From Torreya grandis (lineage: Eukaryota > Streptophyta > Pinopsida > Cupressales > Taxaceae): a stretch of 64,000 bases of DNA. Both the position numbers and the translations under genes were made by a program. Location of the stretch: the NCBI GenBank assembly GCA_037957365.1, contig JARHVA010001190.1, positions 685,001 to 749,000 of the forward strand, in the 5' to 3' direction. The notes beneath the pieces were generated by a model that saw only the letters and a list, made by a program, of their open reading frames with translations, searched no databases and was not told the origin of the DNA. Below, one piece after another: positions 50,899 to 62,369 of this stretch (its first letter is position 1; each line of letters starts with the position of its first letter).

Positions 50899-52087
50899 TG
50901 ATTTGTTATTTTTGGGAATAATGGACTTTTAGTCATATTAAATAAATAAGGTCTAAGTAAGAGAAATCAATAAATATCATTCCTAATTAAATATAATAAT
51001 TTGTGAAATTAAGTTGCAATTAGACCTTTTCTAAAAATAGTAGTGAGAGAGAAAATTAAACTTAGCTTATTTTGGATTATTTTGACTAAGATAAGGTCTA
51101 GAAATTTATGTGCAAGACTAAAACACTGTTATAAACAAGATGTTGGACTTTGTTTTTTGATTAGACAAGAGTGGCATAACTGGACACCCTAGGTTCTGGT
51201 GCTATAGTCCTCTCTAGAGCTATTGTCCTGAGGATTTAAATTTTTTTAGTTTTGTTTGCCTATTTAGTGTGAGATTATGTACCACTTTTTAGGTCCTCAC
51301 TGTCAATGGAGCTCCTTATAGAGCTAACTCTTCATGTACTTGTATTTTTTATGTAATTACAAGAAACTTTGGAAAATGAGGAAAAAGGGTTAGTGTGTTT
51401 AAGATGCACTAGATGTGCTTCACACCCCGTGTGTGGGCATGTTGCCTACATACCAATACTTTGAGAAGGGATCAAGCCATATGTAGTTCTCCCTTTAAGA
51501 GTGCTTAGTGAAATAATGAATGAAATGCAAGAAATTCTAAAACTAGGTATGCTTGAGATGAATAGGGTCTGGTGTAAGGACTTGAATTGGTTTGAAAGTG
51601 TATAGGCTAGATGTATTCAGAGAATAGGAAAGATTGCTTGAGTGGTCTTGCTTGTATTCTTACTTAATTGAATGATATTTTTCAACCCTTTTTAAATTAT
51701 CTTTGAATGGGCTTATATATGGATATATTGGTCATGGGTTAAATGAAACTAGACTAGGCCGACATAATGAACAAGATGAATTAGGGAAAATTGGTAATCT
51801 GGGCTTGAATTATGATTGAACAAGATCGTTGAAAATGGGACACCCTAGGGTCCAATGCTATATTCCAACTTTGGTGATATTATCTTAAGTAGACTAGACT
51901 TGGGGGGATGGATTGGTCATAAATAGAGGGTCTTAGCTTAGCTGGGGTCGAGTCTAGAAGGCCACAGATGATTAGGAACTAGTGAAAACAAGCCTGAGTG
52001 GGTTTAGAGAATAAGCAAGAGGGACCTAAGAATTGGGTCTCATTATCTATGCTCAAGTTACTAAATTTTGAATTTTATATGACTAAA
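50899..52087 (-). repeat. 5' LTR (right) of the nested non-coding element
   Basis: Matches 45350-46538. Holds two 75-bp modules (about 51160-51233 and 51817-51889) and the minus-strand TATA-like box near 51715. No standard primer binding site is recognised at 50898-50880. Confidence 0.75.
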
Positions 52088-52092
52088 ATTTT

Positions 52093-52579
52093 CAATTGAA
52101 GCAAATGAGAACTATTGCAGGTAATATAAAATTTTTAAGTCTAATTTCTATGTAATTTAGAAGTGAATTCAACCATTGTTTAGTCCTTCCAATCTAGTAT
52201 GTGTTTGTCAAGACCTCTATTGAAAATATTGATGTAAAAGTCATTGTATGAAAATTAATTGAATGTGTGAAGGTTATTTAAACCTTCCAAAGTGTTTCAA
52301 GTATAGGCATAATTGACCTTAATATTGGTACATCACCCTAATTTGTAGTTTTCATTTTCATTTTCAGTTTTAACATTGCTTCTTTTACCCTTTTCTTAGT
52401 CAAGAAAACACAAACATAGAGATTTTAGAGAGAAGTGGGTAAGTGTGCCAAAGGGAACCATCCATTTATCTAGATATTCTATCCAACATAAGGTCACCCA
52501 CATCTTGGAAAGTTTTTATTGTATTAATAGGAGTGAGAATGGGCACACATTCTTGCAAGGGTACACTTCTGAGTGATAA
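52093..52579 (+). repeat. Right LTR of the split element, second part
   Basis: Matches about 40425-40883. Roughly 100 bases of the left LTR (about 40325-40425) have no counterpart in either right-hand piece, so DNA was lost here or gained in the left copy. Confidence 0.7.
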
Positions 52580-53159
52580 TAATAACCCTAATATAATTTA
52601 TTTCCTTAATCAATTTTTATATATTATATTATCTTGGCCAATTTAATATATTTATACCTTTTATTATGATGTTATTATATTGGTTTGTCTGATATAGTCT
52701 AATTGTAATGTTTTTATGAAACCAACAACATTAGCCAACCCAATACCTTTAGCTCAACCTACCTAAATTATAACAGTAGGGCCAAAATTCAATATTTCAA
52801 ATTATCCCCAATTTTAGTCAATATTATATTCTTCCTTAATTTATTTTCTTCAAAATTACATACCTCTTTTATAGTCCTACCTAACTCACATAAGATTTGA
52901 TGAATGAGACCCCATATAAATTTTTATGTTCACCTCTCAAATTCTATTTCTTGATCTCATGAGGATTTCCCTCCATCATAGAAATAGATTGATGTAAATT
53001 TTATTTGACATGAACATTCCTTGACCACCAAATATGGGGATAGAAGCTACCTTACCTTGATCCAAGTATAGTATTTTACAATAATGTGAATAAATATCCA
53101 TCCAAGGATATGAATTTATAATTCTTTCTTTTTCACTAAAATTTCTTATAACCTCCATG
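52580..53159. other. No gene recognised
   Basis: AT-rich. The minus-strand frame 53158-52976 contains Ile-Pro-Ile-Phe-Gly-Gly-Gln, slightly reminiscent of a Gypsy protease end, but alone this is not enough for a call. Confidence 0.4.
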
Positions 53160-53860
53160 ATCCATGAAAAAATTATAATTCATATGGAAGATCCTCCTTT
53201 ATTTATTAGTGTTCAAGTTGGTGATATTTTTTTCAAAGTTTCCTTGATAAACGAAAGTAATGAACTCATCAAAACTCTAGGATACTCATAATGTAATCTT
53301 AAGCCTACCCAAAGCATGTTCTAAGGATGTGACTAAAGGAAAATGTCTCCCTTAAGATGTGTTTGTCTCCTTATCATGGTCTCACCCATCATGGTTAGAG
53401 TTAAGGTTATAATATTTAAATTTCCTTTATCATATAACATCTTTATTGGTCACCCCTAGACTCATTGCATGAGGGCAATGACCTCTTCTACAAGATAGTG
53501 TGTCAAATTTCCTCATAAGTGTGATATATACAATATTCAAGGTGATGTTAAACCTTATAATTTATAACAATTCCAAGAGGATGGAATATTTAAAATACCT
53601 AAACTTGAACCCTTTCTTAGTATTCCTTTTGGAAAATACCAATGCTTTAAATATCATGTCATTTTTAATCGAGGTTATAATAGACATCCCAATATTTTGG
53701 GTAACTTCCCACCTAAAATATTATATTGTGATGATGATGAGCCTAATGAGATCATATTTAATATCAAAACTTCATATCTCCCCTCTAACATCATAGCTTA
53801 TTTTCCTTTGTGACATTATTCTCATATGAAGCTAATTAATGAGTTTCCCACTTCTTTGTC
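53160..53860 (+). pseudogene. Gypsy protease remnant, plus strand
   Basis: Broken frames read Pro-Pro-Leu-Phe-Ile, Thr-Leu-Gly-Tyr-Ser, Asn-Leu-Lys-Pro-Thr, then Tyr-Asn-Ile-Phe-Ile-Gly-His-Pro and, 12 codons on, Cys-Val-Lys-Phe-Pro-His. These follow the order of the C-terminal half of plant Gypsy proteases (a Leu-Gly-Arg-Pro-Trp-like motif, then Lys-Phe-Pro). The catalytic Asp motif has decayed to Ile-Asn-Glu-Ser, where Asp would be expected. A linker-like segment continues to about 53860. No reverse transcriptase follows. Confidence 0.5.
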
Positions 53861-53929
53861 TATTCTAAGAAGCATAATTCCCACTCATCCTCTACTAATA
53901 AAGTGGTCAAAACTTATGTTGAGAGTTAT

Positions 53930-54900
53930 TTTGACATGATAAATAATAGGTAGAGGTTGTTAATCTCCACCTCACTTGAAATGAAAAAGATCCCATGATG
54001 GAAATGCTTCCTCAAAGTCTTGGTTACCAGGTTTTGGTACACAGGGTAACCCTATTGGCTTGTGGTGGAGGTTACCAAAATCACCCTTTTAAGGAATAAT
54101 TTTTTAGATTTAAAATTTTAAATCAATTATTTTTGAAATGAGATTTCAAATTCATCCATGGAGGGTTTGGAACCAAGCCATGAGTAAAAAGAAATCAGTA
54201 AGTTGAAAACTCAAGAAAAACCAAAATTAAAATAATGTTGTATTTTCATTATATATTTCATTAAGTGTATTTTATGGTTTTGGACAAGACAATAAATTTT
54301 ATAAATTCACAAGATTTTTTATGAATCATTGATCTTATAAATTTAGGAAGTGAACAAGTAATCATGGTAGTTCACACAAGATTTTCAATCAAAATTATAA
54401 TTATGCTCTTTGAGTGCCATCTATGTTACTTATGCAACAAACTTTAATTTCACTTCTTTGATTAACAATGGAACCACAAGGAAAAATAGTTGGGACAAGC
54501 CCAAAAATGAAATTAGAAAAAAAAAAGTAAACCTAAGATAATAACAAGGGATAGGAAGGAAAGAAAAAGAAAAGAAAATAGGAAAGGGAAAAGAAATTAT
54601 TCATAGGGTTTTTTAAGCAAACGCATACTTGAATCAGTTAGACACCTAATTTATCAATATTTTAAGAAGGGTAATGGATAATATTAATTGCATGTATGTT
54701 GTCCTTTATATTTAAAAACACTATCCCACATATATTTATTAATGTTATTTCTAGGAAAATTAAGCAAATCAAGATTGTGAAATTCAACAATGTGTTTGTA
54801 GTTAATTTGAAAAAAACACTTAGGATAGGGTGAATAAATACCTTATTCCATGCACTATATTTCATTGAGGAATAAGGATGTGAATTCATACATACCAAAC
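53930..54900. repeat. Left copy of a diverged direct repeat (LTR-like)
   Basis: 53930-54060 matches 56980-57110 (shared AGTTATTTTGACAT, TTGTTAATC and TTGGCTTGT blocks). Beyond that only spaced similarities remain, in a purine-rich stretch near 54520-54600 and in TTTCATTGAGGA near 54865. The pair flanks a minus-strand gag remnant, so they may be its LTRs. Ends could not be fixed. Confidence 0.4.
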
Positions 54901-56960
54901 TAATTTGAAGACCGAACTTCGTAATGACATATTATTTGTTGCAGCCAATGAATGAATCGATTGGTGGCCTTCTTCGATGCAAATGGATGCCTATGTAACA
55001 TATTCTATGTCACCTTTGTCATCCAAAAAACATGGGAGTGGTTTATATTATTCCCATATCAAATACCTTCTAAATTTTTCATAAGCACTTTAAGTATGTG
55101 GAGATCTAGTTTCTATTGGATCATTCTCAACTTGCATCTCCATCGACCTGACTTCTTCATTCAGACCACTGTGCTCATGATCTTTTACCTCGACCATATC
55201 TACTACCTTGAACATGGAACATGTTGTTGTTGGGAAATCAGGGATGGTTATGGTGTCATTAAATGAAATCACGAGTTCCTTATTATTTTATTTCAATCTC
55301 AGAGAGGATCTCTTCTTTGTTTGGGCCTGAATGTTCTTGGCTTCCCATTTTGAGCTTGACTAATTCTACTACTAAGAGGAACACTTGAGGGATATATTTA
55401 ATAAGTTTAAATGTAAGGTTAACCTAGGGGGAGGATCAATGATCTTCAGTTATTTAGACTCATCTTCCTCAAAATGACAACCCCCTTGTTTTTGGTTTTC
55501 TTCTTCTTTTTACAAGCATTCTAGCTCATCCTTGTCTTATTCAAGTTCATCCTCTTCTAATGATGAGGGGGAAGCCAAAACACTGTCACAAAGCTGCTGA
55601 CTATATTTTATTAAATTTTCAAATGTAGGAGTAGTAATAAAGGGAAAAAATTATTTAGATGCATCTTTCTTATCCAATAGTTCTAACTCCTCTAATTATT
55701 ATTTTGGTTGATTACAAGAGATGTCATATTGTTAATTTGATGTAGGTAACTCTTCACCAATTTACCTTTTGGCCACTAGGTCGCATTCTATGATTGTTGC
55801 TTCCCCATATTTAGAGTCATAATCACCACTATTACAGCCTTCAAGAATGGATCAATCTTTTTAAGTAGGACATTCTCAATGTGGATGATCAGCTCAGCAT
55901 TAGGATCACAACTAGCTTCACAAACTCCCAATGGGGCATTCAAGTATGCGACCTCATAACTTGAATTATGCATCACCCAATGATATTATCCTAAAATAAA
56001 TGGAATTTTATTAATAATAGTATACAAATGTACTGAATCACTAAAATAATATGTGGTAATCTATTTATTAAACATATAATTAATTGAGTTACGTTCATTA
56101 AAAGAGTAAGCAGGGTTCTCATTTGACATATGGAGGTTTTGTTGATTGAAGGATTTGGGAAATGATTCATTATAAAGAACATATTGATCCATGGTATAAA
56201 TTTCATGCATGTAACTTAAAGGATTCTGGGCATATATTCCCTAATATTCTAAATAATAGGAGGTGTTCGTAGTAAATCCTTAAGACATTAATTGTTCTCT
56301 ACATAGATAGCCTATTGGTAGGACAATGTTATAGATGTGAAAGAAGATGGGTTCATCTTAATGAACATAGCAATCAAATTATCTAAAGAATTGAGGTAAA
56401 TTACTATGGCCATAACCTTAGATTGTAAGAAATGATCCTTGGACCTAGTGTATAGCTAATGGAATATATGGTTGAATACAGTAATTGGTTCATTATGATC
56501 CTTATGGGCTATGGAAAATGGATAAAACAATACATAAAGGTCAATGGTCACACTAAAATAGTTAAGGAATAGACTATAAAATATGGCCCATGTTGTGATA
56601 CACCTTTTTAATAGGATAAAATACCAATAATAGGTTATTTGATCTAGTGAAAAAGGTAATAGGTGAGAAGGCAATCCTCTTGTTGAATATGCCTTTTGAT
56701 AATGGCTTCTTTAAAATCCTGAATGTGTTCTTCAACATTCTTGACCCCACCATAAATATACTTCACATAGAATTTGTAGGGGTTTTTAGGCAAGTCATGG
56801 AAAGCTTTTGGAATATTCACAAGATAGTTACGTCATCCTATCCAAGGAAGGGCCATTAGAGGACTTAGATAATAGGATTTTCTAGACTAATAACCTAGAA
56901 AATAACTAGGAAACTTCTTAAAAGAAAATAATAAGTCTAAAAGAATCTATCTCAACCTTC
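54901..56960 (-). pseudogene. Gypsy gag remnant, minus strand
   Basis: On the minus strand, near 56800-56650, the reading is Lys-Asn-Pro-Tyr-Lys, Tyr-Gly-Gly-Val-Lys-Asn-Val-Glu-Glu-His-Ile-Gln-Asp-Phe-Lys-Glu-Ala-Ile, the start of a plant Gypsy capsid domain. Further open stretches lie at 56206-55991 and 55976-55788. Another at 55272-55090, with an Asp-Thr-Ile-Thr-Ile-Pro-Asp-Phe-Pro segment and a Glu-rich run, looks like the acidic gag-pol linker. Stops and frameshifts are frequent. The plus-strand ORFs over it (54952-55266, 56647-56859) are antisense shadows. Confidence 0.5.
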
Positions 56961-56979
56961 CTTCTAGTGCTAGACATAT

Positions 56980-57480
56980 TGAGAGTCATTTTGACATAGC
57001 CAAAAATAAGTGGGGCTTGTTAATCCCCCTCTCTCCTAAAAATAAGGATATCTCATGAGGGAAATACTTCCCTAAGGTATTGATATATAGGGTAACCCAG
57101 TTGGCTTGTTGTGACCATTCCATATCAAGGGTCTTCAGTGAATATTTTGGATAAATAAAAATGAATTCTAGATGTGGAGCTTATTTACTAAGGGAATTAG
57201 TGTACAAATATAGCATGAAAAATTATCTAAATTAGACATGTATGTAGCATACTTAGATAAAATAATGCCAGGGCAAATACAAATATAGATTCAAGAAATC
57301 AAGATATATCATTAAGATCAAATTGCATATATCATAAACTAGTTTAATATAACATAATGATAAAAAGGAGAAAAGAGGGAAAGGTAGGGATAAAGAGAAA
57401 AAAGAGCCTACTTTATAATGTAGACTAGCCTAATTTCATTGAGGAGACAAATCCTTGGATAAAATAGTCCTTAGTTGAGT
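56980..57480. repeat. Right copy of the diverged direct repeat
   Basis: Partner of 53930-54900. 56980-57110 is the clearly matching part. AATAAGTGGGGC just before TTGTTAATCCCC also looks like a polypurine tract plus LTR start on the plus strand, so orientation is ambiguous. Confidence 0.4.
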
Positions 57481-59509
57481 CAGGCCTAACGCAACTCAAA
57501 CTAAGGACAGTGTAAGATGCTGTGGGATGAAGTATCAAAGACAATGAATAAAATAGGGTCATCATATACATGTGTAGATCAAGATTATCAAATGACAAAG
57601 TTTTTAGATAAAGATTTTTCTATTAGAAGGATTAATTGGGATTCATCATATGCTCATGTGAACTATAGACATGGCTTCCAAAAAACCTTGAATCAACAAA
57701 TTAATCTAGAAAGTAGGAAAATGAATGAAATAAATGATTGATCTATGTAACTCCAAAAACCAACTAGTCTGGTCCACTAATATACTATATTCTAAGGGAT
57801 CCATCCCTTATTACATCATATGATATTCTATTAGATAGGTATGTAGTCCTAAATATTTTTAAATTTAAATTCACCCACTAATAGGGCAATTATAAAAGTC
57901 ATTAATGCGATTGGGAAATACAACTAAAGAGGTATCTTAAGATATCTGATAGATTGGTGGTGTGCATAGGCTCTACACATTTAAAACCATGTTTCAATTA
58001 AATTTTGGTATTTAAATTAGTTGATATTGCCTTGGGACCCACACTATATATGGAGCATTGCCATGCCTCTTTAAGGCAGATGTTTGTCTTTTATGCTTTT
58101 GCACTTAATCCCAATGTGCATTCCATACTTTGATTAATTTTATTACTCATATTCACATTAAATTATATAATTTTATATCATTTTTGGTGAGTAAATCCAA
58201 ATCTAATTTGATTCTACAAATCAAATTGGATGCACAGTCCATTCTTGGATTTTGACAGTTTTGATGGCTAGATGGGATGTAAAACTTAAGTTCATGCTTT
58301 GATGGATACACAATGAACTTGCCTTTTATTCATCAGGTTAATGATATGTGGTTTCTTGATGATATTCCAATACTCATAATGAGGGCCCTTATGTATGATA
58401 TTTGTTTATGCAAAAACTCATTTTTTGCCACTTTCATGCCTAAATTGGGATTCAACTCAATTTATAACACATGATGCAATATAAACCTATAAATAAATAG
58501 AATGCCCAAATTCATCTACGTAAGAGATTTAATTTCTCATAAACATGGTGAAGATTATTTATTTGGGTATTACCCTATATGAATTAATAACATAATTTAG
58601 TTTTAACCTTAGTTAAATTATGACCTAGTAATTTGACACTCTAAGCCCATTAAGCAATTAATTCAAAACATGTAAAACAATTACCAAAAGCCATAAAGCA
58701 TTAAACAAGATTAATTAAAAATAAAATCTTAATTAAATTTCCTAAACAAAAATTCCAAGTTGAATTAGTGGATTTCATTTACTAAAAAATGATTTTTTAG
58801 CCAAATTTGAAGTCAAAGATCAAAGGAGCTAATAAAATGATTTATTAACTCATAAATATTCTAAAAAGGTGAGTCAAAACCTCACAAATATCTAAAGTGA
58901 GTTTTCATGCCTCATAAATATCTGAAACTAAGGTGTCAAGATTTCATGAGTGCTTTGACCCAACCCAGGTTTAGATTGACTCAACCTAGATTATTTTAGA
59001 CTTTACCAAAGTTAGAATTTAACCTGAACCCCCTAGGGTTAAAGTTAGTTCTTAGAGCTATAAATACAAGTTCCCACACCATATGTTAACAAGATTTTGT
59101 GCATAAATTTATTGTACATGAATGCCTTTAAGAAGCCATTGATAGTAGTGTTATAATGCCCATTTTATGTCAAGTTTCACACCAATCCGAGCTAATAGCA
59201 AAGAAAATCCACAAGTGATCATCAGAGAAGTGATACCACCATGGAAAAGCATTGACAAGAGTCTCTAATGTCATAAATCGAGCATGGACATCCTTATGCC
59301 AACACTAGACATCAAATTTGATAAAGGGGGTAGAATTATTATGTGTTTATTATCTCTATTTTTTGATCTTGTTTATTATGTTACGCTCCCCCTAGTTCTT
59401 AGGTAAGAATGTTTAGTTATAGTGTATTTTTATACATGTATTTTTATCATTTTGACTAACAAAGAACTAATGAACATTTTTTTGCTCTTTAGAATCCTGA
59501 GATACATAA
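57481..59509 (+). repeat. Probable 5' LTR of the right-edge Gypsy element
   Basis: CTATAAATA at 59058-59066 is a good TATA box, and the segment ends just before a primer-binding-site-like sequence at 59510. The 3' end is therefore reasonably placed, but the start is unknown because the partner LTR is outside the window. The ORF 57517-57741 has no recognisable domain. Confidence 0.4.
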
Positions 59510-59528
59510 TGGCATGCTTGGTGGGACC
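59510..59528 (+). other. Primer-binding-site-like sequence
   Basis: TGGCATGCTTGGTGGGACC keeps the spacing and ends of TGGCGCC-type Gypsy sites that finish in GTGGGGCC, and resembles 40891-40909. Confidence 0.45.
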
Positions 59529-59639
59529 AAAAATACCATATAGCCAAGGTGAATGATGTGAAATATTTATTTTTTCTAACAAAAGCATTTAGTTCTTTAA
59601 TTTTAGAGTTTTGTGCTTTAAAATTTCATCATTCTATTT

Positions 59640-60000
59640 TTTGTGGAATTAGAGGCTTTGCCCTATGTAATGGTGACCTCGCCATTTCCATGATCTATTT
59701 GTGAAGAAATAGAGGCTTCAAAATGATGGATTTGGCCTAATAAATAGTGACATTTATAGCTAAAATTGATGGCTTTTACCCTACTAAATAGTAACTTTGA
59801 TAAGTAAAATTGCATTTAGTTTCAACGATAACCTATTTTAAGCTATATTCAGTAAGTTTACCACATATAATAGATTGCTTTGCCCTGTTTAATGGTGACT
59901 TCACTAAAAATAGTCCCTATCTATGTGTGTTCTTAGGAAAATATCAACTTCATTAAAAATTGTGTCTTCGCTCTGTTACATAAATGATGGCTTTGCTTTG
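59640..60000. repeat. Degenerate repeats in the leader, first tract
   Basis: Five copies of a block like GGCTTTGCCCTATTTAATGG followed by TGAC lie near 59651, 59724, 59768, 59877 and 59968, at spacings of 44-109 bases. Confidence 0.6.
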
Positions 60001-61139
60001 TGTTTTCAGAAACTTGAGAGCTCAAAATAGAATTTTTTTTATTGATTTTATTTCTTGCCTTAAAAAATAAACCCCCTAACATTTTTTTAGGAACCAAGGT
60101 GTATAAAGAGAGTCCTAAGCACTTATAAATCTTACATGCACTTTTGTTTGGTGCTTAAAATTAACCTAATCAAATTTATTTTTTAGTATTTCAAAGTTTT
60201 TAAAAGTGAAAACAAGGCCAAGGGGTTAAAATTTCAATCACATTTGAGTTGGCGCTATTAAAAATAACATACACTTTAGTTAGAGCTCTTAAGAAATTTT
60301 TCATTTTTTGTTTGTTACTTGTTTATTAATTAGTTTCAAAGTTCATAGATTAAATTCTTTATTTGTGGCAAACCAAAAACTATTGCATGTATGCTCTCCC
60401 ACCATCCCCTATAGGGAACTTGCATGGCCAAAAGGCTTGATTTATTTCCTTTTTTGTTATTTTTGTCAAAAATAATGTTGTGTATTATCTCTTCAAGTTC
60501 CAAGTGACTTGTATGACCCATAAATGTCCTCTAAAGTCTTTCTATTTTATTTTCTTGCATGTGGCTTGTGGGTGGGAGTTCATTTCCTCCTCACAAGTTC
60601 TTTTGGGGTGTGTTGATCTGGGGTTTCATTTCCTAGCATCATACTAACCCCACTCCATGGTGTGGTATATAAATTGGGCACATGATACTAGGATTTCCAT
60701 GGGGCTAAGTGCTAGCTTCTCTAATCCTAATGAAAATATGGGTTAGTTTGCATTGAACATCAGACTTCACTAAGTAACACATGATTGAAGTCATTGTGCA
60801 AAGGAATAGACTTTTATATAGTAATTTAGTGAGTTTGAACACAATTGACATGATGTACCCTTATCTTAACCACCCTTGTGACCATTTAGTGCATTTTGAA
60901 ATTTATATATTTTAGTCAACCTTACTTATAGTGAAATATCTTTCTAAATGTCAAATGATCCTCACTCTAAGTTCATGCCATGAACCAATGCTTGAGAAAT
61001 AGAGGGGGGCATAAAAAATCTACCTACACATGTTATTTATTTTTTGGATTAATACTTAATTTCTCATGAGTATTGGTATATTGGCAGAAGTTTTGGCAAA
61101 AGCTACGTATACCTTATCAGATTTAGGGATAGGATGAGC

Positions 61140-61560
61140 CATTAGTGTTATTTATATTTTATTTTATTTAAATGTGTGTTTTAGACTAAAATTGTTTATT
61201 TTATTGTTAAGTCAAAATAAGTCCAAAACCATCACATTATTTTCACACTCCTTTAGCCTAACAGGTGTTACTCTTCTCATTTTGTGTTACACTTTTGCCT
61301 TAGGGGTTTATTCCAAAACCATTTATGTTTCATTTATTTAAATGAGGCATCATTATGTTGTCCATTTCATCTCAAACATTTGCCTTAGATTTTAGTCCAA
61401 AAACCATTGTTTACCATTTTTTTGGAGTGTTGATACACTACCTAATTCATTCTAAAACACTTGTCATATTTGAAACCAAGTTTGAAAACCATTTTTATAT
61501 CTTTTGTTTCAAACGCACAGTTATGCTACCCATTTTGGTCTAGCCCAAATTATCTTAGAA
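61140..61560. repeat. Degenerate repeats in the leader, second tract
   Basis: Four to five units of about 85 bases share blocks like CACTTTTGCCTTAG, a TCCAAAACCATTT block and a TATGTT block. Confidence 0.6.
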
Positions 61561-61939
61561 GATATGAGTATTTTTACATTAAATTTTAAATTCAATCTTT
61601 TAAATTACAAATCTTAAACTAATCTGGTTTACACCAAAGGCTTTTCTAATTTAGGCTTAGGTAGTCTACCTTTTGTGTTTAGATTGTGTTATTTGGGTTG
61701 ATTTCTTATTTGATCTAAAGACCCCTTACCTAGACCTAGCAGTTGTTTGTTGTTTTATGCCTTGTTTTTAGTGTCCTTTGAGCTAACTTGTATTCATTTG
61801 CCTTGTTTGAAATTTTTTGTGCCAATATTTGAAATGTCCTTGTTATATTATTTAAATAGTCTATTGTGAACCTAGTATTGAGTCTTAATGAGCCAATTAT
61901 TGAGTGTTGCTCAAGCCAATTTCCTTAGTTTAGATTGTT

Positions 61940-62225
61940 TTTGAGTTATTATTTTATAATGACCTTTTATTTATGAGTCTAGCCTTGTTTTTACATTAAA
62001 TGATTATAACTACCTTTGGGCAAATCATTGTTATCCTTTTGACATAGTTTGTAATTGCTCTACCTTGTCTAGACACTTTTGTTACTAATTATAAATACCT
62101 TTGTGTAAATTAATACCTTATCCATAGATGATTTTTGAGTTTTTATGTTATATTTGCCACTTATTATAAATGCCTTTGGTAAATTAGTATTTTTACTAGA
62201 CTGGTTTCATGTTTGTTATTTTCCC
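61940..62225. repeat. Degenerate repeats in the leader, third tract
   Basis: Three units share ATTATAAATACCTTTGGGTAA-like sequence with starts near 62004, 62089 and 62164, about 80 bases apart. Confidence 0.6.
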
Positions 62226-62369
62226 TTTAGATAGTTTAGTTGTTTTACCCTTTAGGTCTCTTTTACAAAGTCAAAGGGTTTTTGTTTTAGACCTTGATTG
62301 TTTATTACCTTTGAGACCTTTGTCTTTCATGATACCTAGCCATAGATACTAACATTCCTCATTACACAC

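Larger units (their letters stand above)
45350..52087 (-). mobile_element. Nested non-coding LTR element, minus strand
   Basis: Direct repeats of about 1190 bases (45350-46538 and 50899-52087) bound a 4.4-kb interior. Minus orientation is supported by a polypurine tract AGTGGGGGAAAATA on the minus strand beside the left LTR (46550-46537) and a TATATAAG box on the minus strand of the right LTR (about 51720-51712). ATTTT at 45345-45349 and 52088-52092 fits a target duplication and agrees with the uninterrupted LTR copy, which reads CCATTTTC at that point. No gag or pol frame was found on either strand, so it is a large-retrotransposon-derivative type element. The interior is rich in degenerate tandem repeats. 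Confidence 0.75.
39877..52579 (+). mobile_element. LTR element with its right LTR split by insertion
   Basis: The left LTR (39877-40883) matches two separated blocks, 44902-45349 and 52093-52579. Its right LTR was therefore broken by the element at 45350-52087. A primer-binding-site-like TGACACACCCAATGGGACA (40891-40909), a decayed form of TGGCGCC...GGGG-type Gypsy sites, follows the left LTR and sets plus orientation. The interior (about 4 kb) holds only broken, possibly gag-like frames and no reverse transcriptase. Outside the ends CAATA and TAATA are near matches for a target duplication. Confidence 0.75.

Noticed and set aside
54952..55266. 104-codon plus-strand ORF
   Set aside because: It is antisense to the minus-strand gag-pol linker remnant and has no recognisable domain itself.
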